Shown here one piece after another: positions 1-8,358 of a stretch of DNA of 64,000 nucleotides; within the stretch, counting starts at the first letter, position 1, and each line of letters begins with the position of its first letter. Source of the stretch: AP-15 sp963814865 (GTDB taxonomy: Bacteria; Pseudomonadota; Alphaproteobacteria; ATCC43930; CGMCC-115725). Below the pieces are notes generated by a model that was not told the origin of the DNA, ran no database searches, and saw nothing but the letters and a program-made list of their open reading frames with translations. Location: contig CAWFEN010000009.1 in NCBI GenBank assembly GCA_963814865.1, positions 124,001 to 188,000 on the forward strand, read 5' to 3'. A program made the position numbers and the translations under genes.

Positions 1-1014
1 CCGTTCGCACTAACGCCGGCGACGAGCGCCCCCGTCACCTGAGCCAGCCCGAAGCTCTGGGCGATCTCCGGCGTCACCGGCTGGATCTGCACGCCGAGCC
101 AGCCGCGCTGGACCTTGCCGTATTCTTCCAATTGCGCGACCACCGGCTTTGCCAAATTCGCCGGTATGGCAAAGCCGATGCCGACCGAGCCGCCATTGGG
201 CGAATAGATTGCCGTGTTGATGCCGATCACGGCGCCGTCGAGGTTGAAGGTCGGGCCGCCCGAATTGCCCCGGTTGATCGCCGCGTCGATCTGCAGAAAG
301 TCGTCGTACGGGCCGGCATGGATGTCGCGGCCGCGGGCCGAGATGATGCCGCTGCTGACGGTATCGGAGAGGCCGAACGGATTGCCGACCGCCAGCACCC
401 AATCACCGACCTGCGCGGCATCGCTGTTGCCCCAGCGCACATAGGGCAACGGGCGCTGCGCATCGATCTTGAGCAATGCCAGATCGGTCAGCGAGTCGCG
501 TCCGATGATGCGGGCCGGGTGCCGCGTCGCATCGTGGAAGGTGACGATCACGGCATCGGCATTCTCCAGGACGTGATCGTCGGTGACGACGTAGCCGCGC
601 GGGTCGATGATGAAGCCCGACCCCAATGCCAGGCCCGGTTCGTTGGGTTCGCCTTTGCGCTCCTGCTGCTCGAAGAAGCGGCGCAGCAGCTCGTCGAGCG
701 CCGATGGCGCCAGCCGCGAGGTGCCGGCTTCGTCCTTTGCCTGGTCAAAACCCGCATTTGCGTCGTCGGTTCTCGGCCGTCTTGCTCGGCCGCTGGACCG
801 CCGAGACGTTGACGACGGCTGGCAGCACCTCCTGCACGAGCGGCGCGAAGCTCGGCACCGTCACGCTCGCCGACTGCGGTCCGCCACCCCAGCCGTTCCC
901 GCCGGGCTGGCTGCAGCCGATCGAGCTCGCGGCAACGGCGAGCAGGAGGGCGGCGGTACCGGCCGCTCGCGCCCAAATCCGCCGCTCCGCCCCTGCGAAG
1001 CGCGCATTGCTCAT
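1..1014 (-). CDS. HtrA/DegP-type serine protease, 3' end cut by window, frameshifted
   Basis: Periplasmic trypsin-like protease of the DegP/HtrA family, which degrades misfolded envelope proteins. From ATG at 1014 the N-terminus has a hydrophobic signal (residues about 16-32) ending in a lipobox-like IGC, then the family opening APLVQEVLPAVVNVS. The frame stops at 745, but one base before that (extra base near 768) the homology continues in the next frame without a stop to base 1: catalytic His in TDDHV, Asp in TDLALLKI, Ser in GNSGGP, then the start of a PDZ domain (RGWLGVQIQPV). All three catalytic residues are therefore present. The gene runs off the window. A real pseudogene would be expected to have decayed more, so a one-base sequence insertion is more likely. 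Family assignment is firm; lipoprotein status is an inference because the -3 lipobox residue is Ser. Confidence 0.88.
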
Positions 1015-1161
1015 GATGGTCTCCAGCGCTTTGCCGCAGCATAGCGCGGCGGCGCGCCGAATGGGTTAATTCCGATCGGCGTACCGTAGCATCGGCCAAT
1101 GCTGTCGCGGAGGTCCTGCGCCCGTCGCCGGATTGCCTCGGCGCCCTCTCCGCGCCGCCGC

Positions 1162-1938
1162 CTACGGGCCGCCGCTGGCTTCGGGTTTTTCGATCAGCGC
1201 CAGGCTCTCCATGGCGAGACCGTAGCCGAGCAGGTCGTGCATCTGCCGGCGCAGGTATTCGGTGAACAGCAGCCGGGTGTAACGCAACAACAGGGTCGGC
1301 TTCTTGGTCAGATCCTCGGCCAGCTCCCAGGCCCGCGCCGAGAGCTGATCGGGCGGCAAGATTTCGGCGACGAGCCCCAGCCGCAACGCTTCGGCGGCGT
1401 CGAGCGTCTGTCCGGTCATCAGGAAATAGCGCCCGCGATTGATGCCGAGGAGCAGCGGGTAGACGATGTGCATGCCGTCGCCCGGTACCACATCCGAGGC
1501 GAAATGGGCCGAATCCTGAAACTGCGCAGTGTCGGCGGCGAGCACGATGTCGCACAGCAATGGGATCTCGGAATGGCGCCAGGCCGGGCCGTTGATCGCG
1601 CTGATCACCGGCACCTCGATGGCGAGGAGGTTCATCAGCAGGTGCCGGCCCTCCCAATGGATGCGGTCGATGCGCTCGATCGACGGGCGCGACGGGAAGG
1701 ACGAGGTGCCGGGAGTGGCGCGCGGCCCGGAGAACTCGGCCCCGGTCCCGGTCAGGATCACGACCCGGTTCTCGCGATCGGCGCCGATGTCGTGGAAGAG
1801 CTCCGGCAATTCGCCATGCGGCAGAAACCCCCAGCGCAGCGACTGCCCTTCGGTGTGGAGCGTGACCTGGAGGATGCCGTTCCGGCGTTCCAGCCGCGCG
1901 CTCTGGTATTTGCCGGCATAGTCGTCGAGCGAGCTCAT
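1162..1938 (-). CDS. Enoyl-CoA hydratase/isomerase (crotonase) family protein
   Basis: Crotonase-fold protein of 258 residues; such proteins hydrate, isomerise or cleave acyl-CoA thioesters in the cytoplasm. Family signatures are VVILTGTGAEFSG, the central INGPAWRHSEIPLLCDIVLAAD segment at about residues 115-135, and the GLVAEIL stretch. The usual oxyanion-hole GxAxGGG is altered (GPAWRHSEI), so catalytic activity as a hydratase is doubtful; related enzymes with such changes act as hydrolases or on cyclic substrates. I chose the ATG at 1938, which has GGGGAGG six bases upstream, over an in-frame ATG at 1986 that lacks such a site. It lies on the opposite strand to the dioxygenase that follows, with about 114 bp between their starts. 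Substrate unknown. Confidence 0.8.
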   Translation of the reverse strand: MSSLDDYAGKYQSARLERRNGILQVTLHTEGQSLRWGFLPHGELPELFHDIGADRENRVVILTGTGAEFSGPRATPGTSSFPSRPSIERIDRIHWEGRHLLMNLLAIEVPVISAINGPAWRHSEIPLLCDIVLAADTAQFQDSAHFASDVVPGDGMHIVYPLLLGINRGRYFLMTGQTLDAAEALRLGLVAEILPPDQLSARAWELAEDLTKKPTLLLRYTRLLFTEYLRRQMHDLLGYGLAMESLALIEKPEASGGP

Positions 1939-2052
1939 CTGCACCTCCCCGAGAATGAGCGGATATTCTATCGCCCCCTGGCTCAAGCCGGGAGTCGCCC
2001 GCAGCGTGGAAATGTCCTAAAATCGGCCGACGCGTTTTTCAGGGAGGTTGTC

Positions 2053-2997
2053 ATGCCCGTCATCAAAGCCTTCGATCTCGCCTATGGGCGGCTGCGCTCG
2101 CCCGACCTCGACAAGCAGGAAGAGTTTCTGACCGATTTCGGGATGGTCCGCGCCGATCGGACGAAAACCGCGCTCTATATGCGCGGCACCGATGCGCCGC
2201 ACCATCTTCACGTCACCGAATTGGGCGAGCCGCGCTATATCGGGATCGCGGTCCATGCCGCCGGCATGGAAGACCTCGACCGCGTGTCGCGGGTCGAGGG
2301 CGCCTCGAAGATCGAGGACATCGACGAGCCCGGCGGCGGCAAGCGCGTGCGCCTGACCGACCCCGACGGCTACCAGGTCGAAATCGTGTACGGCATGCAG
2401 ATGCTCGAACCGATCCCGGTGCACCGCCCGGCGGTCAATTCCGGCAACGACAAATACCGCCGCAAGGGCGAGTTGTTCCGGATCGAGCGCGGCCCGTCAC
2501 ACGTCAAGCGCCTCGGCCATTTCGTCGTGATGAGCAAAAACTTCGAAAAGACGCTCGGCTGGTATCGCGAGATGCTCGGCTTCCGCTGCTCGGACGAATT
2601 CTATGCCGGCGATAAGAGCAATGTGGTCGGCTCGTTCAACCGGCTCGACCGTGGCGACGATTACGTCGATCATCATGCCTTCTTCTGCATCCGCGGCGAC
2701 AAGAGCGGGCTCAACCACCTGTCCTACGAGGCGGCCGACATCGACGACGTGATGGCCGGCCACGAGCATCTGGAGGGCAAGGGCTATCAGCACATGTGGG
2801 GCATCGGCCGCCATCTGATCGGCAGCCAGCTGTTCGATTACTGGGCCGATCCGTGGGGCCGCGTGCACGAGCACTGGGCCGATACCGATGTGCTGAACGC
2901 GCGCACCCCGCCCAATCTCCTCGAGCGCGGGGAAGGAACCGGCGGGCCGTGGGGCCAGCCGATCCCGGCGATCTTCATGGGCCACGCCTCGCCCTGA
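2053..2997 (+). CDS. Extradiol (VOC-fold) ring-cleavage dioxygenase
   Basis: Protein of 314 residues made of two vicinal-oxygen-chelate domains, the size and layout of type I extradiol dioxygenases (catechol 2,3-dioxygenase or 2,3-dihydroxybiphenyl 1,2-dioxygenase family), which cleave catechols next to the diol using Fe(II) or Mn(II). The three metal ligands can be placed at H156 (GHFVVM), H222 (GLNHLSYE) and E273 (RVHEHW), with the second-shell H254 and Y263 of the family pattern in LFDYWADPWG. Start ATG has AGGGAGG six bases upstream. A methyltransferase follows after 64 bp in the same direction, probably one transcript. Its substrate cannot be read from sequence; the aromatic genes at 15-20 kb suggest an aromatic-degrading host. 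Confidence 0.87.
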   Translation: MPVIKAFDLAYGRLRSPDLDKQEEFLTDFGMVRADRTKTALYMRGTDAPHHLHVTELGEPRYIGIAVHAAGMEDLDRVSRVEGASKIEDIDEPGGGKRVRLTDPDGYQVEIVYGMQMLEPIPVHRPAVNSGNDKYRRKGELFRIERGPSHVKRLGHFVVMSKNFEKTLGWYREMLGFRCSDEFYAGDKSNVVGSFNRLDRGDDYVDHHAFFCIRGDKSGLNHLSYEAADIDDVMAGHEHLEGKGYQHMWGIGRHLIGSQLFDYWADPWGRVHEHWADTDVLNARTPPNLLERGEGTGGPWGQPIPAIFMGHASP

Positions 2998-3061
2998 TGC
3001 CGATTGCGCCCGCGGGGAGCTCAACGCCCTCCCGCGGGCAAGGAGGAGCGGAGGCTGGACG

Positions 3062-3658
3062 ATGGCCGCCGATTTCAAGCTGTTTCCGCACGACTGGCAG
3101 TCCACCGAATACGTGTCCGAATGGATCGCCAGAGACATTACCCGCGATGACGACAGGCGGCCGCTGCTGCAGCGGATGCTGGCGGCTGCCGGCCTGATGC
3201 CGGACGCCGCGCCGGACGTGCTGGATGTCGGCGCCGGCTACGGCGCCGTGACCGAGGAGGTGCTGCGGGCGTTCCCGGCGGCGCGGGTGACGTTGCAGGA
3301 TTACTCGCGGCCGATGCTCGATCGCGCCCGGCAGCGCCTGGCGGCGAGCGCCGACCGGCTCGGCTGGGTGATTTGCGACCTGACCGACCCGGCGTGGGCG
3401 AAAGAGGCCGGCGGCCCGTTCGATCTCGCGGTGTCGGCGATCGTCCTGCACAATCTGCCGCGCCCAGAAGACATCTTCGCGTGCTATCGGGCGATCCACG
3501 ACCTGCTCGCGCCGGGCGGCGCGTTTCTGAACTGCGACCGTTTCGTCGACGGCGTTGACAACCATATGGCCGAGCTGCGCGCCGCCGGGTTCGGCCCGGT
3601 CGAATGCATCTGGCAGCAGGCGCCGCACGCCATCCTCACCGCCATCCGACCACTCTAA
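3062..3658 (+). CDS. Class I SAM-dependent methyltransferase
   Basis: Protein of 198 residues with a Rossmann methyltransferase core. Motif I is VLDVGAGYG (residues 53-61), the acidic end of strand 2 is D80 (VTLQDYS), and the motif IV region is FDLAVSAIVLHNLP. The C-terminus ends in the family's hairpin-like GFGPVECIWQQ. An AGGAGGAGCGGAGG purine run precedes the ATG. It follows the extradiol dioxygenase by 64 bp and is closed by a hairpin eight bases after its stop, so the two probably form a transcript. The methyl acceptor is unknown; small-molecule acceptors are usual for this size. Confidence 0.85.
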   Translation: MAADFKLFPHDWQSTEYVSEWIARDITRDDDRRPLLQRMLAAAGLMPDAAPDVLDVGAGYGAVTEEVLRAFPAARVTLQDYSRPMLDRARQRLAASADRLGWVICDLTDPAWAKEAGGPFDLAVSAIVLHNLPRPEDIFACYRAIHDLLAPGGAFLNCDRFVDGVDNHMAELRAAGFGPVECIWQQAPHAILTAIRPL

Positions 3659-3665
3659 ACGACAA

Positions 3666-3687
3666 CGGCCTCCCGTTCGGGAGGCCG
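3666..3687 (+). terminator. Terminator-like hairpin
   Basis: A 9-bp perfect stem (CGGCCTCCC / GGGAGGCCG) with a GTTC loop starts eight bases after the methyltransferase stop. There is no T tract, so it may act as a Rho-independent terminator weakly or only protect the transcript end. Confidence 0.55.
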
Positions 3688-3777
3688 CGCCAGCGCCGCG
3701 AACCGGGCGTCTGTTGATCGCGGACCGCCCGGTTCCGGCGTTCGGCTTGGCAGGTTGCGGAAGAAGGCCCGATCGTG

Positions 3778-3898
3778 GTCATTCCGGGCCCGAGCGCGGC
3801 GAGGGAACCCGGAACCCATGAACACCGTCCTCGAAACGAAGGCTCGGTCCGTGTTCACGGGTTCCGGTCCCGGCCCTGCCGGGCCGTCCCGGAATGAC
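3778..3898. repeat. Interspersed palindromic repeat of about 121 bp
   Basis: Nested inverted repeat. The outer arms are GTCATTCCGGG (3778-3788) and CCCGGAATGAC (3888-3898). The inner arms are the 17-mer at 3809-3825 and its near-complement at 3851-3867 (16 of 17 paired). This layout, with GGAACCCATGAACAC-type inner arms and ATTCCGGG outer arms, resembles the short intergenic palindromic elements scattered through many Alphaproteobacteria. No second full copy lies in the window, although a GCGGGAATGAC half-motif occurs near 21285. Confidence 0.7.
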
Positions 3899-3920
3899 AG
3901 CCGAGCTCCTCAGCACTTTG

Positions 3921-4319
3921 TTAGCGGGAGTAATAATAGCCGTAACTATTATATTGCGGATAGGGGTAGGGCGCCGCACCGTAATACGGCTGCGAATAAG
4001 AGGTCGGGGCCGTATTGTAATAATAGCCGTTGGGGTCGTAGTAATAGGGCGACGGGGCGGCATAGACCGGCGCCGTCGAGGCAATCGCCGCGCCGGCAAG
4101 CACGCCGCCGAGGATGCCGAGCCCGATCGCGGCACCGACACCCGGACCGCCGGCATGGGCCGTGGTCGGGATCGCGGTCAGCGAGAAGGCGGCAATCGTC
4201 CCGGCGACGACGACACCGTGCACCGTCTTTTTCAACAGACCGCCATGCCCGGGCGCCACAGGCTTCGGGCTGCATTCGGCGTTCGGAAGGTTCTGCGTGC
4301 TGTTCGTCAACATGGCCAT
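3921..4319 (-). CDS. Small exported glycine-zipper, tyrosine-rich protein
   Basis: Protein of 132 residues. A hydrophobic segment (about residues 34-55) ends in the signal-peptidase-like TTAHA, followed by a glycine-zipper stretch GVGAAIGLGILGGVLAG and a C-terminal third rich in Tyr, Pro and Asn (PYYYDPNGYYYN and similar). That layout matches small envelope proteins common in Rhizobiales and Rhodospirillales whose role is not established. An ATG at 4313 is an alternative start. Signal peptide and export are predicted from hydropathy only. Confidence 0.7.
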   Translation of the reverse strand: MAMLTNSTQNLPNAECSPKPVAPGHGGLLKKTVHGVVVAGTIAAFSLTAIPTTAHAGGPGVGAAIGLGILGGVLAGAAIASTAPVYAAPSPYYYDPNGYYYNTAPTSYSQPYYGAAPYPYPQYNSYGYYYSR

Positions 4320-4489
4320 CTCCAGTTCGGCGCTTGATCAGGATGCTGCACCAGCGATCCTCGATGCCGATGATGTCGGGTCGCCAAGGCCGGCCCGCCA
4401 TCTCGGAGAAACCTGCGACCCGCTCCATCCGGAAACCGCCAACGGGCTTCGGCAAGAACCCGCTATGTTCTCGTCCGCCAGAAGCGCCT

Positions 4490-5377
4490 TTATTGGGGTG
4501 CCGCCAGATGCCGGACGAGCTGGCGCGCGTAGACCGGCAGATCGTCCTGGCGTCGGACGCAGATCGTCAGCTTCCGCACCGCCCACTCGTCTTGCAATTC
4601 GATCCGGTGAATCGACATGGTCTTGGCGTGGCGCGCGGCCGTGGTCGCCGGGACGACGCCGATCCCGACATTGCACTCGACCAGCCGGCAGACGGCGTCG
4701 AAGCTGCGCAATTGCACACGCAGCTTGAGGCGGCGGCCGACCCGCTCGGCCTTTTCGGACAGAAAGCGCTGCAACGCGCTGGTCCGGTCCAGACCGACGA
4801 AATCGCAATCCAGAACCTCGGCGAATGCCACGCGATCCCGCATCACAAGAGGATGGCTGGCAGCGACGACGAGCACGAACCGGTCGGTGCGAAACGGCAG
4901 GGTTTCGAGGCCGGCCATCTCGACCGTGGCGGCGACGATGCCGATATCGGCGGTGCCGTCGGCGATGGCGGCGACGATCTCGTCGCTGAGCCGCTCCTCG
5001 AGATCGATGTTGACCTGCGGGTGGGCGGCGAGAAAGGCGCTCAGCGGCTCGGGCAGGAATTCGGTCAGCGCATTGGTATTCGACAGGAGCCGCACCTGGC
5101 CGCGGATGCCCTCGGCATATTGGCCGAGGTCGCCATGCATGCGCTCGGCCTGCTGCAGCAGGATGCGGGCGTGCTGGACCAGGGTGCGGCCGGCTTGCGT
5201 CGGGGTGACGCCCAGGCGCTCGCGGTGCAGGAGCGGGGTGCCGAGCGCCACCTCCATGTTGCGGATGCGGGTGCTGGCGGCGGCGATGGCGAGATGCAGC
5301 CGCGCGGCGCCGCCAGTGATGCTGCCGGCCTCTACAACGTTGAGGAAGAGGCGCAAATCGCTCAGATCAAATCGCAC
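4490..5377 (-). CDS. LysR-family transcriptional regulator
   Basis: Protein of 295 residues with the LysR layout: winged helix-turn-helix at residues 1-60 (LRLFLNVVEAGSITGGAARL, then the recognition-helix region SRIRNMEVALGTPLLHRERLGV), linker helix, and a periplasmic-binding-protein-like effector domain from about residue 90 (VRLLSNTNALTEFLP, ADIGIVAA). The start is GTG at 5377. It is divergent from the SdhA-like flavoprotein gene, with 103 bp between the starts, the classic arrangement in which LysR proteins control the neighbouring gene and themselves. The effector is unknown. Confidence 0.9.
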   Translation of the reverse strand: MRFDLSDLRLFLNVVEAGSITGGAARLHLAIAAASTRIRNMEVALGTPLLHRERLGVTPTQAGRTLVQHARILLQQAERMHGDLGQYAEGIRGQVRLLSNTNALTEFLPEPLSAFLAAHPQVNIDLEERLSDEIVAAIADGTADIGIVAATVEMAGLETLPFRTDRFVLVVAASHPLVMRDRVAFAEVLDCDFVGLDRTSALQRFLSEKAERVGRRLKLRVQLRSFDAVCRLVECNVGIGVVPATTAARHAKTMSIHRIELQDEWAVRKLTICVRRQDDLPVYARQLVRHLAAPQ

Positions 5378-5480
5378 GGAATGACCGGAGGTTTCGGATT
5401 CGACGAAGTCAGCCTGCGCCGATTGGTGATTGTGTCAAGCCGGATGCTGCATCAAATTTCGGTCAAAACGAAGGCTGATC

Positions 5481-7269
5481 ATGACCCAGGCTTATCCGAT
5501 CGACGAGCACGCCTATGACGTCGTCGTAATCGGCGCCGGCGGCGCCGGGCTGCGGGCGACCCTCGGCATGACCATGGCGGGGCTGAAGACCGCCTGCGTC
5601 AGCAAGGTGTTCCCGACCCGCAGCCACACCGTGTCGGCGCAGGGCGGCATCGGCGCGGCACTCGGCAACATGGGCGAGGATGACTGGCGCTGGCACATGT
5701 ACGACACGGTCAAGGGCTCGGACTGGCTCGGCGACCAGGACGCGATCGAATACATGTGCCGGAACGCCATGGAAGCGGTCGTCGAGCTCGAGCATATGGG
5801 CGTGCCGTTCTCGCGCACCGAGGACGGGCGGATCTATCAGCGCCCGTTCGGCGGCCATACCGTGCATTGGGGCGAGGGGCTGGCAAAACGCGCCTGCGCC
5901 GCCGCCGACCGCACCGGGCATGCGATGATCCACACCCTCTACCAGCAATGCCTGAAGCACAATGCCGCGTTCTTTATCGAATACATAGCGCTGGATCTGT
6001 TGATGGAGGACGGCGCCTGCCGCGGCGTGCTGGCCTGGTGCCTGGAGGACGGGAGCCATGCACCTGTTCCGCGCGCAGGTCGTGGTTTTGGCGACGGGTG
6101 GCGGCGGTCGGACTTATTTCTCGACGACGCAGGCGCATATCTGCACCGGCGACGGCTATGCGATGGCATTGCGCGCCGGGTTGCCATTGCAGGACATGGA
6201 GTTCATCCAGTTCCACCCGACCGGCATCTATGGCGCCGGCTGCCTGATGACCGAGGGCGCGCGCGGCGAAGGCGGCTATCTGACCAATGGCGAGGGCGAG
6301 CGCTTCATGGAACGCTATGCCCCGCACACCAAGGATCTGGCCTCGCGTGACGTGGTCGCACGCGCGATGGCGATCGAAATCCGTGAGGGCCGCGGCTGCG
6401 GGCCGCACCGAGACCACATCTTCCTGCACCTCGAACACCTGCTGCCCGAGGTGCTGCACCAGCGGCTGCCCGGCATCTCGGAGACCGCGAAAATCTTCGC
6501 CGGGGTCGATCTCGCGCGCCAGCCGGTCCCGGTCCTGCCGACCGCGCATTACAACATGGGCGGCATCCCGACCAATCTTCACGGCGAGGTGCTGAACCCG
6601 ACCTCGGACGATCCCGAACGCACCGTTCCGGGGCTGATGGCGATCGGCGAAGCCGCCTGCGTCTCGGTGCACGGCGCGACCAGGCTCGGCACCAACTCGC
6701 TGCTCGATCTCGTCGTCTTCGGCCGCGCCGCTTCCCTGCGCGCCGCCGAGATCGTCGAGCCCGGCGCGCGCCCTGGCGCCTTGTCCCCGTCAGCGGCGGA
6801 GGCGGCGATTGCCCGCTTCGACCGCATTCGCCATGCAAAGGGACGGCTCAAAGCCGGCGCGATCCGCCTCGCCATGCAGCGGGCGATGCAGGACCATTGC
6901 GCCGTGTTCCGTACGGCAAAGGTGCTGGAGGAAGGGCTGCGCAAGATCGGCGATGTCGGCCAATCGCTCGGCGATCTCGCCGTCGCCGACCGCTCGCTGA
7001 TCTGGAACAGCGACCTCGTCGACGCGCTCGAGCTCGACAACATGATCGGCCAGGCGGCGGTGGTGCTGCGCTCCGCGCTCTTCCGCACCGAAAGCCGCGG
7101 CGCCCATGCGCGCGAGGACTACCCCCTGCGCGACGACCATGACTGGCTCGTGCACACCCTCGCCTGGCGCGCCGACGACAGCCGGGTGCGCCTCGGCTCA
7201 CGTCCGGTGCACCTCAATCCGCTATCGAACGAAATCCAACCCTTTCCGCCCGGCGAGCGGGTGTACTGA
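5481..7269 (+). CDS. SdhA/FrdA-like FAD-dependent flavoprotein subunit, frameshifted
   Basis: Flavoprotein of the succinate dehydrogenase/fumarate reductase A family, which interconverts succinate and fumarate. ATG at 5481 opens with the FAD-binding VVVIGAGGAGLRA (GAGGAG at residues 18-23) and H49 in TRSHTVSAQGG, the histidine that carries covalent FAD in SdhA. The frame breaks at about 6057 (LEDG-S in one frame, MHLFRAQ in the next, one extra base) and then continues to 7269 with LATGGGGRTYFS, FHPTGIYGAGCLMTEGARG, the active-site RDVVARAM and HYNMGGIPTN. The sequence is close to true SdhA, but no iron-sulfur (sdhB) or membrane anchor genes are adjacent, so it is an isolated paralogue. The LysR gene upstream is its probable regulator. 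Confidence 0.87.
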
Positions 7270-7325
7270 GACTTTATCGGCATTGGTCAATGCAGCTGAT
7301 GCAGCGGGCGATGCTGAAGGTTTGA

Positions 7326-7497
7326 TTCGCCGGGGGCGAGCTGGTCCACAGCGATATCCCCATACGCGGTGCTCAAATTCCGCGCCCTCGCGTTGCGCGC
7401 CGGGTTCGGCCCGGTCGACACCTGGATCGACCCGGCCGAATTGTTCAGCGGCCACTGTCTCCGGCTGCGCCGACCGCAATCGGCTACCCGTGCATAA
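7326..7497 (+). pseudogene. Remnant of L-histidine N-alpha-methyltransferase (EgtD-like) C-terminus
   Basis: From 7326 the frame reads FAGGELVHSDI, and after a shift by about 7362-7369 it reads YAVLKFRALALRAGF, then VDTWIDPAELFSGH and a stop at 7495-7497. This matches the conserved C-terminal end of EgtD-family methyltransferases (GE.IHTE.SYKY, then aGF...v.tD....FSvHyl). There is no open frame further upstream: a TGA immediately precedes. It is therefore a stump of a gene of ergothioneine biosynthesis. The assignment rests on short motifs. The remaining intergenic bases 7270-7325 and 7498-7549 show nothing recognisable. Confidence 0.5.
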
Positions 7498-7549
7498 CGC
7501 ACGCCGCGCGGCAGGACTGGCACCTATCGGTGCGGGAGTCTCGGGCTTT

Positions 7550-8358
7550 TCAGGCAGTGGCGGCGCCGTCGACCGGCAAGGCCGCACCGGAGACGAAGGA
7601 GGCTTCGTCGGAGATCAGGAACAGGGCGGCGTTGGCGATCTCTTCGGGCTTGCCGGTGCGGCCCATCGGGATCTGCCGGGCACGCGCCTCGACCAGCGCC
7701 TCCTTGTCCTGGCCGCCGCTTGGCCGCCCGCTTGGCCAGGGGGGTGCTGCTGGTCGGGCCGGGCGACAAAGACGCGCAGCATCGGCGTGTCGATCGGACC
7801 GGGGCAGATCGCGTTGACCCGGATCTTGTCTGGCGCCAGGCGCTTGGCCAGCGAGCGGACAAAGCCGACGACGCCGAACTTGGCCATCGAATAGACCGGG
7901 CTGAAGGCGGAGCCAACGAGGCCGGAGGTCGAGGCGGTATAGAGCAGGCTGCCGGCGCCGCGCGCCCGCATCTCGGGGATCGCCGCCTCGGTCGTGACCA
8001 GCACGGTGCGCAGGTTCAGCCCGATGGCGATGTCGAAATCGGCCATGTCGATGCCTTCGATCGAGGCCGGGCCGGGATGCCCGACATGGTTCCACACGAA
8101 ATCGAGCCCACCGAAGGCGTTGGCCGTGCGCCGAACGATGGCGCGGGCAAAATCATCCTGGCGCAGATCGCCGACCAGGCCGTGCGCCCGGCCACCGGCC
8201 GCGGTGATTTCGGCGACGACGGCATCGACCCCCGCCCGGTCGATATCGACGACCCCGACCGCGGCGCCTTCGCGGGCAAAGCGCAATGCGCCGGCCCGTC
8301 CCATCCCCGAGGCTGCCGCCGTGACGATGCCGATCTTGCCGTCGAGCCGCATGGTCAT
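7550..8358 (-). CDS. Short-chain dehydrogenase/reductase (SDR), frameshifted near C-terminus
   Basis: NAD(P)-dependent oxidoreductase of the classical SDR family. The cofactor motif is TAAASGMG (residues 14-20, the TGxxxGxG position), the acidic selector D38/D40 suggests NAD, and the catalytic set is S143, Y156 and K160 (YSMAK). The start frame drifts near 7735-7745, in a run of six C; the C-terminal part resumes in another frame (GQDKEALVEARARQIPMGRTG, then DEASFVSGAALPVDGAATA, stop at 7550). The net effect is one missing base. The start ATG overlaps the stop of the acyl-CoA synthetase upstream by four bases (ATGA), so the two are co-transcribed and probably act in one lipid or aromatic acyl-CoA route. 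Confidence 0.85.

Noticed and set aside
1099..2997. A 632-codon plus-strand frame that runs through the crotonase gene and into the dioxygenase
   Set aside because: Only the part from 2053 has family features and a ribosome site; the rest is the reverse side of the crotonase gene.
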